Positions 1-5,070 of a stretch of 5,115 bases of DNA are shown in pieces. Under the pieces are notes generated by a model, which saw only the letters and a list, made by a program, of their open reading frames with translations, was not told where the DNA came from and ran no database searches. The stretch's first letter is position 1. Each line of letters opens with the position of its first letter. Made by a program: the position numbers and the translations under genes. Origin of the DNA: Lysinibacillus sp. (GTDB taxonomy: Bacteria; Bacillota; Bacilli; Bacillales_A; Planococcaceae); contig JAAYHP010000565.1 in the NCBI GenBank assembly GCA_012735355.1, forward strand, positions 1-5,115. Reading direction: 5' to 3'.

Positions 1-47
1 AAAAACCTCCAATTGATTTTTATAAAAAGTTAAAATTAGAGGTTTTT
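1..47. terminator. Bidirectional hairpin terminator at the window edge
   Basis: AAAAACCTC (1-9) pairs with GAGGTTTTT (39-47), and AATT (11-14) pairs with AATT (34-37) across one C/A mismatch. The loop is an AT-rich 19 nt. The T run at 43-48 serves plus-strand transcription. The A run at 1-5 gives a T run on the minus strand, although the window starts inside the structure so its full extent is unseen. It could end an unseen plus-strand gene to the left or transcription from the minus-strand remnant at 67-111. Confidence 0.6.
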
Positions 48-66
48 TATATAAAATTAAATTTCA

Positions 67-111
67 TTATTCTACCTTTATTTGTCCCATCATTCCGTTT
101 TCTTCGTGATG
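67..111 (-). pseudogene. Possible remnant of a multicopper oxidase/cupredoxin C-terminus
   Basis: The minus strand reads HHEENGMMGQIKVE followed by TAA. The H-x4-M pattern followed by a second Met and a short beta-strand tail is how many multicopper oxidases end, where the His and Met are type-1 copper ligands. Two in-frame stops lie immediately upstream (112-117), and I found no cupredoxin-like coding in any minus-strand frame from 112 to 272, so at most the last 14 residues survive. The downstream terminator at 1-47 fits the end of a former gene. The copper-related neighbours make the reading more attractive, but a 14-codon match can arise by chance. Pattern seen; identity inferred. Confidence 0.3.
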
Positions 112-177
112 TTACTATTTATGGATATTTAATGTAAATAATATACAAATCGTTGTCATCGCTGGGATACATAACAA

Positions 178-212
178 TTTTGCATAAATTTTGCATATTT
201 TTTCATTATAAT
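178..212 (+). promoter_or_regulatory. Promoter with 11-bp direct repeats, likely response-regulator operator
   Basis: TTTTGCATA occurs twice in direct orientation (178-186 and 189-197), with the CATA cores at 183 and 194, 11 bp apart. A weaker third unit, CATTAT, starts at 204. A consensus -10 TATAAT lies at 207-212, and no good -35 is present where the first repeat lies. Tandem repeats spaced about one helical turn over the -35 region are typical of activating OmpR/PhoB-family regulators. A matching arrangement lies before the kinase gene (4427-4392) with identical distance to its -10. The likely regulator is the response regulator encoded at 2323-2994. Binding is inferred. Confidence 0.6.
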
Positions 213-272
213 TTTTTTGTAAAAATAATTCATTGTAGATTCATTTATTTAATACATTTATGGAGGATTATT

Positions 273-797
273 ATGAAAAAAGTATTGTTTCCCCTTTTGG
301 CTGTTTTATTACTTGTACTAACAGCATGTAGTGCTTCGGATGACGAACAAACAAGTGAAAAAAATGTAGCAAATAATCAACAAACAGAAGAAACAAACGA
401 CATTAAAAGGAACCCTTTATCACCACACTTACATGAACTGACAGCCTCAGCTGACGAACTACCTAAATTTTTAGATTCAAAACCTGAAGATTTACAGTTT
501 GTTTATGAAGTTGCTGCACATGCAACGGATGTATTAGAATGGATTCCGTGTTACTGTGGATGTGGCGAAGCAGCTGGACATCGAAATAACTTAAATTGTT
601 TTGTAGCAGAAACTCGCGAAGATGGATCCGTTATTTGGGATGATCATGGTACACGCTGTCTTGTTTGCCTAGAAATCGCAGTTGAGTCAGTTCAAATGCA
701 TATTGATGGAAGCTCTATTCAGGAAATCCGTAAATATATCGACACAAAATACGAAAAAGGATATGCACCACCAACTAAAACAGATATGCCCGCTTAA
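273..797 (+). CDS. PCYCGC-motif lipoprotein, putative extracytoplasmic metal-binding protein
   Basis: This encodes a 174-residue lipoprotein. Residues 1-18 form a signal peptide (MKK then a hydrophobic stretch) ending in the lipobox LTAC, so Cys19 should be lipidated and the protein anchored outside the membrane. A charged, Gln/Glu/Asn-rich linker (about 20-47) follows. The folded part carries PCYCGCG at 92-98 (Cys93, 95, 97), Gly-His at 102-103, Cys109, and CLVC with Cys129 and Cys132. This matches the Pfam family named for the PCYCGC motif, whose function is unknown to me. Six Cys and one His suggest metal binding or thiol chemistry. The frame stays open upstream to 153, but ATG 273 is chosen because GGAGG (262-266) sits 6 nt before it and the signal peptide begins there. 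It is a single-gene unit ending at the 831-865 terminator. Its promoter shares repeats with the two-component operon, which suggests co-regulation with cueP. Confidence 0.88.
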   Translation: MKKVLFPLLAVLLLVLTACSASDDEQTSEKNVANNQQTEETNDIKRNPLSPHLHELTASADELPKFLDSKPEDLQFVYEVAAHATDVLEWIPCYCGCGEAAGHRNNLNCFVAETREDGSVIWDDHGTRCLVCLEIAVESVQMHIDGSSIQEIRKYIDTKYEKGYAPPTKTDMPA

Positions 798-830
798 GAA
801 GTACGACATTAGGCGACTAAATGACACACA

Positions 831-865
831 AAAAAGGCTTAATTCTCCAAGAATTAAGCCTTTTT
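831..865. terminator. Bidirectional intrinsic terminator between convergent genes
   Basis: This is a perfect 15-bp inverted repeat: AAAAAGGCTTAATTC (831-845) and GAATTAAGCCTTTTT (851-865) around the 5-nt loop TCCAA. It lies 33 nt after the PCYCGC lipoprotein gene and 82 nt beyond the stop of the minus-strand CcdA-like gene. It has a T run in both directions, so it most likely ends both transcripts. The stem core has only three G-C pairs in a row (GGC/GCC), but the pairing is uninterrupted. Confidence 0.88.
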
Positions 866-947
866 CCACTTAAAGTATTTCTTTGTAACAATTTCTGATC
901 TATTAATTTCACATAATGACTTCTACTATGCAAACAATAGTGTATAT

Positions 948-1676
948 TTACCAATAAGTAATCATATCGAATATCCCTACGATAATAAGAATGATTCCTG
1001 CAAACTGTTGAATAGTTCGACCTATTTTCACACTTTTCTTCATAATGTAACCTTTTACATTAAAAATCCAAATAAGTACTAAAATAATAATTAAAGGAAT
1101 CGATGTAGCGATCCCAAAAATTGCTGGTAGGACAAGTCCATATGAAGATGAAATAACTGTAGGCATTAACCATACAAAAAAGAGAACAAACATTGTGGGA
1201 CAAAAGGCAATGGCGAAACTACTTCCTAAAAGAAAGGATCCGATTTTCCCTTCTTTTAATCTAGTAGGAATATCGAAATTAAATTTATTGAGAAACTTAA
1301 ACTTTAAAATCCCAAGAAGTACTAGACCTGTAACAATCATTAAAGGACCCATTGCTTTACGGAAAATTGGAAAGTACTCCGTCATCTTCGTTTGAAAGGT
1401 TTGTCCAAAAATCCACGCAAACAACCCAATGAAACTATAAACTACAACTTTTCCTAAAATAAAAGAAATAATCTCTCCCCAGTTATTATCCATTCGGATA
1501 GTTCGGGATCCATACAATGTTATTGCACTAATGTTTCCTGTTAATTGACAAGGGGCAAATGCTCCAATCACTCCAAGGAGAATGGCTACAACTATAGCAG
1601 AATGTTCATATGAATTTAAATAGAGTGTTACAGGTTCTGTAAAGATTGATCCAATATCAGATAGTAAACTATACAA
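948..1676 (-). CDS. CcdA/DsbD-type six-helix membrane thiol-disulfide transporter (TauE/SafE-like annotation possible)
   Basis: This 242-residue integral membrane protein has about six helices in two three-helix halves (roughly 27-47, 68-92, 108-126, 147-172, 178-206, 222-240). Its only two cysteines fall in the first helix of each half: Cys43 in APCQLTGN and Cys159 in AFCPTMF, each next to a proline. That is the hallmark of CcdA and the DsbD transmembrane domain, which pass electrons from cytoplasmic thioredoxin to extracytoplasmic thiols. Databases may label such proteins as cytochrome c biogenesis or sulfite exporter family. The start is TTG 1676-1674, preceded by AGGTGG (1690-1685) at 8 nt; the next in-frame Met is residue 62, inside the fold. 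It is the last gene of the kinase-regulator-cueP set, 73 nt after cueP. No cytochrome c genes are present, so CueP is the natural candidate client. Fold confident, client inferred. Confidence 0.82.
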   Translation of the reverse strand: MYSLLSDIGSIFTEPVTLYLNSYEHSAIVVAILLGVIGAFAPCQLTGNISAITLYGSRTIRMDNNWGEIISFILGKVVVYSFIGLFAWIFGQTFQTKMTEYFPIFRKAMGPLMIVTGLVLLGILKFKFLNKFNFDIPTRLKEGKIGSFLLGSSFAIAFCPTMFVLFFVWLMPTVISSSYGLVLPAIFGIATSIPLIIILVLIWIFNVKGYIMKKSVKIGRTIQQFAGIILIIVGIFDMITYW

Positions 1677-1684
1677 TCAATTCA

Positions 1685-1690
1685 CCACCT
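1685..1690 (-). promoter_or_regulatory. Ribosome binding site supporting a TTG start
   Basis: The minus strand reads AGGTGG followed by TGAATTGA and then TTG at 1676-1674, an 8-nt spacing. There is no ATG or GTG near the start of the conserved membrane region, so this site decides the start of the CcdA-like gene. Confidence 0.65.
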
Positions 1691-1715
1691 TGCAATTTAT
1701 ATACATATAACAATA

Positions 1716-1740
1716 AATTTTGAATAATACCCTCAAAATT
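1716..1740 (-). repeat. AT-rich inverted repeat in the cueP to ccdA-like gap
   Basis: AATTTTGA (1716-1723) pairs with TCAAAATT (1733-1740) around a 9-nt loop. It lies in the 73-nt gap between the cueP stop and the CcdA-like start. The stem has only two G-C pairs and no proper U-tract after it, so it is unlikely to terminate transcription. It could stabilise the upstream mRNA end or mark an RNA-processing point, or mean nothing. Confidence 0.35.
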
Positions 1741-1749
1741 CATAGGGAT

Positions 1750-2286
1750 TTAACTTAACTTCATTGTTGTAATACATGTACCATCATTGATAAATGTTGA
1801 AATTTCGGATTCAACCTGTTTACCTTCATGTTCTATTAAAATCTTATATGTCTCATCCCGGGGTAACCATAAATCGATAAAACCATTTGCTTCTGTTTGT
1901 AATGTATCATCTATAACTACATTACCTTTCGAATCTTCAATATACACATCGAAAGATTCGTTAACTAATTCCCCTTGACAACCAGTTAAATTATGTATTT
2001 CACAAGGATGTGTTTCGTTTATATAAGGTGCAATCGATACAAAAAACTCATCATTCGGTAAATCATAAATGATTTCACTACCATCATTTTTTGTTACCGT
2101 TAACTTTTCAGATGAAATAGATGCTGATTCCGCTTCTAAATTTTTCAAACTATAATCTTGTACCAAGCTCTTAATATCTTCCGTTTCACCAATGATTGTC
2201 TCGCTTCCTTCACTTGCGTTTTCTGCATTACAAGCAACTAAAAAAACCACAGCAAATAATATTGTTGCTAGCGTTTTAATTTTCAT
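1750..2286 (-). CDS. cueP: CueP-family copper-binding lipoprotein
   Basis: This 178-residue protein has a lipoprotein signal peptide ending in LVAC (Cys19), so it should be membrane-anchored on the outside. After a linker comes the CueP region: HPCEIH at 94-98/99 with Cys95, Cys103 in TGCQGEL, a beta-rich section containing GFIDLWLPRDETYKI, and Cys171 in the C-terminal GTCITT. The 8- and 68-residue spacings equal those of Salmonella CueP (Cys96, 104, 172, from memory), a periplasmic copper protein reported to bind copper and interact with thiol reductases. Two ATGs are possible. ATG 2292 lies only 1 nt after the GGAG core, whereas ATG 2286 lies 7 nt after it and is preferred; the longer form adds Met-Lys. 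It follows the response-regulator gene by 36 nt and precedes the CcdA-like gene. Lipid anchoring replaces the free periplasmic form of Gram-negatives. Family call is strong; copper as physiological ligand is from family knowledge. Confidence 0.9.
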   Translation of the reverse strand: MKIKTLATILFAVVFLVACNAENASEGSETIIGETEDIKSLVQDYSLKNLEAESASISSEKLTVTKNDGSEIIYDLPNDEFFVSIAPYINETHPCEIHNLTGCQGELVNESFDVYIEDSKGNVVIDDTLQTEANGFIDLWLPRDETYKILIEHEGKQVESEISTFINDGTCITTMKLS

Positions 2287-2293
2287 TTTCATT

Positions 2294-2299
2294 CTCCTC
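2294..2299 (-). promoter_or_regulatory. Ribosome binding site of cueP
   Basis: The minus strand reads GAGGAG at 2299-2294. It is 7 nt from ATG 2286 and only 1 nt from ATG 2292, which favours the inner ATG as the start of cueP. Confidence 0.65.
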
Positions 2300-2322
2300 T
2301 TAAAATCATTTGTTCTACACTC

Positions 2323-2994
2323 TTAATTCCATTTGTATCCAATTCCCCATACAGTTTTTAAAAATTCATCTGTCGGAAAATTAGCTTTTCTAAGTTTTTC
2401 TCGCAAATTACGTATATGTGAATCAACTGTTCGGATATCGGTTTCAGTTTCGTAATCCCATGCAATATTTAATAATTCTTCTCTTGTGTAGGTTTTGGAT
2501 GGTCTCGAAATCAAAGTTTTAATAATATAAAATTCTTTTAGCGTCAGTTGTATCGTTGACTCATGATAGTGTAAAGAATAAGTGTCACAATCTAATGTAT
2601 AATCCAAATAAGTAATTTTAGATTTATCCAAATCTGAACTGCGTCTTAATAATGCATTAACTCTTGCAACTAATTCTCTTTCATCGAACGGTTTTGAAAT
2701 ATAGTCATCCGCTCCAATATTTAATCCTTTAGCCAAATCGGCTTTATCTGATCTTGCGGTTAACATAATAATTGGTACATTTGAAAATTCACGGATTTCT
2801 TTGCAAACTTCCCATCCATCCATATCTGACATCATAATATCTAATAGAACGAGATTTACTTTCTCTTTCTCGACAATTTCAATCGCCTTTTTTCCACTTG
2901 TTTCCTTTATACATTTCATTCCTAAAGGCATTAAAAATAGTTCAACCAAATCCAACATTCTTTCTTCATCATCTACCAATAAAATTGTATACAT
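2323..2994 (-). CDS. OmpR/PhoB-family response regulator
   Basis: This 223-residue protein has a receiver domain (about 1-118) and a winged-helix DNA-binding domain (about 126-223). Receiver residues are all present: acidic pair Asp8/Asp9, phospho-acceptor Asp52 in LLDIMM, Thr79 in IIMLTA, and Lys101 in SKPF. The DNA-binding part shows LTLKEF (150-155), the recognition helix around TVDSHIRNLREKL (189-201) and the terminal wing VWGIGYKW (215-222). It should be phosphorylated by the kinase encoded immediately upstream. Its ribosome binding site, GGAGG (3008-3004), begins in the last base of the kinase stop codon, so the two genes are probably translationally coupled. cueP follows after 36 nt. 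Likely targets are the direct-repeat promoters at 178-212 and 4427-4392, the second meaning autoregulation. I cannot assign it to a named system such as CssR or ResD. Confidence 0.93.
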   Translation of the reverse strand: MYTILLVDDEERMLDLVELFLMPLGMKCIKETSGKKAIEIVEKEKVNLVLLDIMMSDMDGWEVCKEIREFSNVPIIMLTARSDKADLAKGLNIGADDYISKPFDERELVARVNALLRRSSDLDKSKITYLDYTLDCDTYSLHYHESTIQLTLKEFYIIKTLISRPSKTYTREELLNIAWDYETETDIRTVDSHIRNLREKLRKANFPTDEFLKTVWGIGYKWN

Positions 2995-3007
2995 CGATTC
3001 TCCCCTC

Positions 3008-4363
3008 CTATATCGTTATTTTAAAAATACTTCCTTCACCTAATTTGCTTTTCACTTCGATTGTTCCACCATGGGCTTCTACTAGCTCCTTCACAACAAC
3101 GAGTCCAATTCCAGAACCACCATGAAGCCTTGAACGTGATTTTTCTACCCGATATAATTTCTCAAAAATTAAGTGGATTTCATCTTCCGGAATCCCTATT
3201 CCGCTATCAATAACTGAAATAACTGTTTTATTTTCATTTTTTTGAACTTCTAAAGTCACTTCAGATTCCTCATTTGAATATTTATAAGCGTTATCCAATA
3301 AATTTAATACGATTTGTTCCAGTCGAATAGGATCAGCATATATTAGGAAATCCTCTTTACATATTAAGTTTAATTTTATATTTTTCATTTCATATGAAGG
3401 CTGAACGAGTTTGTAAACATTTTCAAAAAATGGCCGCGCATTAAATTGCTCTTTTGAAATTGTGAAAGTTGTTTCATCCATTCTCGCTAAATCAAGCAGG
3501 TTCTTAACTAATTCTTTCATTCGTTCCGATTCTTCAGCGATGATTTTAAGATAACTTGCCCGCTCCTCATCTGTTATTCCATCTCTCATAGCAATTTTCG
3601 AATAACCAATGATGTAAGTAAGTGGCGTACTTAATTCATGGGCAATGGATGCAAGAAATTCATTCCGTTCATTTTTTAGATGTTCTAAATCTTTAGCTAA
3701 TTTTTGAATAGAAGATGATAGATCGCCTAATTCGTCTTCCCCTAAATATGGCAAACTTACATTAAAGTCTCCCATACTTATTTTCTCTGTAGCCTCTTTC
3801 ATTTTTATTAGCGGTCTTGTTAGTAATTTAGATAAAATCGCATATACGACAAATAAAATAATAATGCTTATAACTCCAGACGCAGCAAAGTGCATATTTA
3901 ATTTATGAATCATTTCTTTAATAGGACCTGTACTTTGAAACATCACTACATAACCTGATTTGTCGCCATCCGCTTGAAAGGGGTGTGCACTCACAATATA
4001 GGAGGATTTATTCCAATCTGAAATAACGATACTATCTTCCCTATAATCTAAGTTCATAATAATTGTGTGAAATTTTTCTAAAACACTCCCAGAAGATCGA
4101 CTAATAATTTCTCCGCGATTGTTAGTAATAATTACTTCTCTGTCTATATCTTTCTCCATCATGACAATATGTTTAATCGTAGTGTCAGAATAATTTTCAA
4201 TTAATACATTTCTGTGATTGGAACCGTTAGATAATAATCTCGCAAACTCTTCATTTACTCTACTTTGTATCATACTCTGATGAAGGTAGGTCATAAGAAT
4301 TGCTTCCATAATAAATACAGCAATAAAAAAGCTAATCGCTAATTTTGTAGAAATTTTATTCAT
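3008..4363 (-). CDS. Membrane sensor histidine kinase
   Basis: This 451-residue kinase is first in its operon, ahead of its partner regulator, the reverse of the usual order. TM1 spans about 8-27 and TM2 about 159-179. The roughly 130-residue outer domain (28-158) contains EVIITNNRGEIISRS (76-90) and a membrane-proximal SGYVVMF (136-142), resembling a single PAS/Cache-type fold. It has no Cys but several His and Met (for example His50, His65, Met68, Met69, His99, Met103, His127, His153, His158). HAMP is about 180-232. The dimerisation/phospho-acceptor motif SIAHELSTPLT (239-249) carries His242. The ATPase domain has the N box NLLDNAYKYS (354-363), G1 DSGIGIP (386-392), F box around 399-405, and G2 GGSGIGL (415-421). 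ATG 4363 follows GGGAG (4377-4373) by 9 nt. Its place with cueP suggests sensing of copper or envelope redox stress; the ligand is inferred. Confidence 0.93.
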   Translation of the reverse strand: MNKISTKLAISFFIAVFIMEAILMTYLHQSMIQSRVNEEFARLLSNGSNHRNVLIENYSDTTIKHIVMMEKDIDREVIITNNRGEIISRSSGSVLEKFHTIIMNLDYREDSIVISDWNKSSYIVSAHPFQADGDKSGYVVMFQSTGPIKEMIHKLNMHFAASGVISIIILFVVYAILSKLLTRPLIKMKEATEKISMGDFNVSLPYLGEDELGDLSSSIQKLAKDLEHLKNERNEFLASIAHELSTPLTYIIGYSKIAMRDGITDEERASYLKIIAEESERMKELVKNLLDLARMDETTFTISKEQFNARPFFENVYKLVQPSYEMKNIKLNLICKEDFLIYADPIRLEQIVLNLLDNAYKYSNEESEVTLEVQKNENKTVISVIDSGIGIPEDEIHLIFEKLYRVEKSRSRLHGGSGIGLVVVKELVEAHGGTIEVKSKLGEGSIFKITI

Positions 4364-4391
4364 TGAAGAGTTCTCCCTTCTTATAAAAATT

Positions 4392-4427
4392 AGTATAGAA
4401 AATAATTATGAAGAATTTATGCAGATT
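4392..4427 (-). promoter_or_regulatory. Kinase-operon promoter with direct repeats, likely autoregulatory operator
   Basis: On the minus strand CATAAA starts at 4421 and CATAAT at 4410, 11 bp apart. A -10 box TATACT occupies 4397-4392, starting 24 bp after the first repeat. No good -35 is spaced for this -10. Aligned without gaps to 177-212, 26 of 36 positions agree, including the ten-base block TGCATAAATT. A competing reading is TTGAGA (4432-4427) with CATAAT (4410-4405) at 16 nt, which would put the second repeat in the -10. Either way the repeats fit binding by the encoded response regulator. Confidence 0.58.
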
Positions 4428-4476
4428 CTCAATTAAGGAAATACCAAAAGAGAGTTGCTAATTTATTAGTGATTAA

Positions 4477-4489
4477 TTGGGGCAAAAGT
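4477..4489 (+). repeat. Copy 1 of a 13-nt motif flanking yqhL
   Basis: TTGGGGCAAAAGT differs at one of 13 positions from TTGGGACAAAAGT at 5001-5013. The two copies lie on either side of the rhodanese gene in the same orientation. The function is unknown; see the second copy. Confidence 0.4.
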
Positions 4490-4564
4490 GGGACGAACAT
4501 TAAACTAAAGCGATGATAAGCCTTGGTAATAAAGAAATCCCTAGCATTAAACCGCTTTCTTATT

Positions 4565-4570
4565 TATAAT
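4565..4570 (+). promoter_or_regulatory. Putative -10 box of yqhL
   Basis: TATAAT lies 30 nt before the GTG start. No convincing -35 is present 16-18 nt upstream (the hexamer at 17 nt is TAGCAT), so the promoter is weakly supported. CTTTCTT (4555-4561) and AAGAAAG (4583-4589) form an inverted repeat around it. Confidence 0.3.
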
Positions 4571-4587
4571 GTACTATGTAGAAAGAA

Positions 4588-4593
4588 AGGGGA
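4588..4593 (+). promoter_or_regulatory. Ribosome binding site of yqhL
   Basis: AGGGGA lies 8 nt (counted from the last G) before GTG 4601 and 11 nt before the in-frame GTG 4604. It places the start at 4601 rather than at the upstream TTG 4523, which has no such site. Confidence 0.65.
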
Positions 4594-4600
4594 ATTTTTT

Positions 4601-4987
4601 GTGGTGACAGTACTATACACAATTGCAACGATACTGGGACTTATTATCATCTATGTTCTAGTAAATACACTACGCTTAAAAAAAGCGGTAACGAATTTAA
4701 CGCAAGAAGAGTTTATTAAAGGATATCGAAAAGCTCAATTAATCGATGTTCGCGAAGTAAAAGAATTTGAATCGGGACATATTTTAGGAGCTCGTAACAT
4801 CCCTTCTACCCAATTGCGTCAACGTTACAAAGAAATTCGACCAGATCTTCCAGTATATTTATACTGTCAAAATGCGGCACGTAGCTCACGAGCTGCCCTG
4901 TTCTTAAAGAAAAAAGGATATAACCAGCTATACCAACTCCAAGGTGGATTTAAAACATGGACAGGTAAAATTAAAACAAAAAACTAA
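4601..4987 (+). CDS. yqhL: Membrane-anchored rhodanese-like protein (YqhL type)
   Basis: This 128-residue protein has one N-terminal transmembrane helix (about 5-24) followed by a single cytoplasmic rhodanese domain (about 33-122). Visible motifs are IDVRE (48-52), the CH2A-like SGHILGARNIP (58-68), and the active-site loop CQNAARS with the presumed persulfide cysteine Cys89 and Arg94. It ends with GGFKTWTGKIK. Length and sequence closely resemble Bacillus subtilis YqhL (about 126 residues, from memory). Sulfurtransferase chemistry is expected from the family, but the physiological acceptor is not established. The frame is open back to TTG 4523, but the ribosome binding site supports GTG 4601; GTG 4604 is also possible. 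It appears monocistronic, with a strong terminator 26 nt after its stop. It is divergent from the kinase operon and does not carry the direct-repeat operator, so it is probably independent of the copper genes. Confidence 0.88.
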   Translation: MVTVLYTIATILGLIIIYVLVNTLRLKKAVTNLTQEEFIKGYRKAQLIDVREVKEFESGHILGARNIPSTQLRQRYKEIRPDLPVYLYCQNAARSSRAALFLKKKGYNQLYQLQGGFKTWTGKIKTKN

Positions 4988-5000
4988 TGAAAAAATGAGG

Positions 5001-5013
5001 TTGGGACAAAAGT
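5001..5013 (+). repeat. Copy 2 of a 13-nt motif flanking yqhL, next to a terminator
   Basis: TTGGGACAAAAGT directly precedes the terminator stem at 5014. GAGGTTGGGACAAAA-like strings beside terminators are, from memory, common in intergenic regions of Bacillales and related Firmicutes. It is the 12-of-13 match of the copy at 4477-4489. Confidence 0.4.
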
Positions 5014-5055
5014 AAAAACTCATCATTTTCTCTTAAAAGAAAATGATGAGTTTTT
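5014..5055. terminator. Bidirectional intrinsic terminator after yqhL
   Basis: This is a perfect 18-bp inverted repeat: AAAAACTCATCATTTTCT (5014-5031) with AGAAAATGATGAGTTTTT (5038-5055), around the 6-nt loop CTTAAA. The T run at 5051-5055 serves yqhL, and the A run at 5014-5018 serves a convergent transcript if one lies to the right. Confidence 0.9.
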
Positions 5056-5070
5056 GATATTAAACTGAAA

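Noticed and set aside
80..88. TGGGACAAA on the minus strand as a third copy of the motif flanking yqhL
   Set aside because: The match is only nine bases, lacks the rest of the motif, and is equally explained by the Met-Gly-Gln codons of the putative oxidase remnant.
153..272. In-frame 40-residue N-terminal extension of the PCYCGC lipoprotein
   Set aside because: The extension lacks a ribosome binding site, covers the promoter repeats and -10, and would bury the lipoprotein signal peptide. GGAGG at 262-266 points to ATG 273.
682..873. Overlapping small open frames on both strands across the end of the PCYCGC gene
   Set aside because: They overlap a well-supported coding region and run into the 831-865 terminator stem. 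No start signals or recognisable motifs support them.
1716..1740. Terminator splitting cueP from the CcdA-like gene
   Set aside because: The stem is 8 bp with two G-C pairs and no U-tract, far weaker than the other three terminators in the window.
2801..3125. Plus-strand open frames opposite the regulator and kinase genes
   Set aside because: They are antisense to strongly conserved two-component genes, and their composition is what reverse-strand shadows give.
4523..4600. TTG-initiated 26-residue extension of the rhodanese protein
   Set aside because: No ribosome binding site precedes TTG 4523, the segment contains the likely -10 box, and AGGGGA at 4588-4593 fits GTG 4601.
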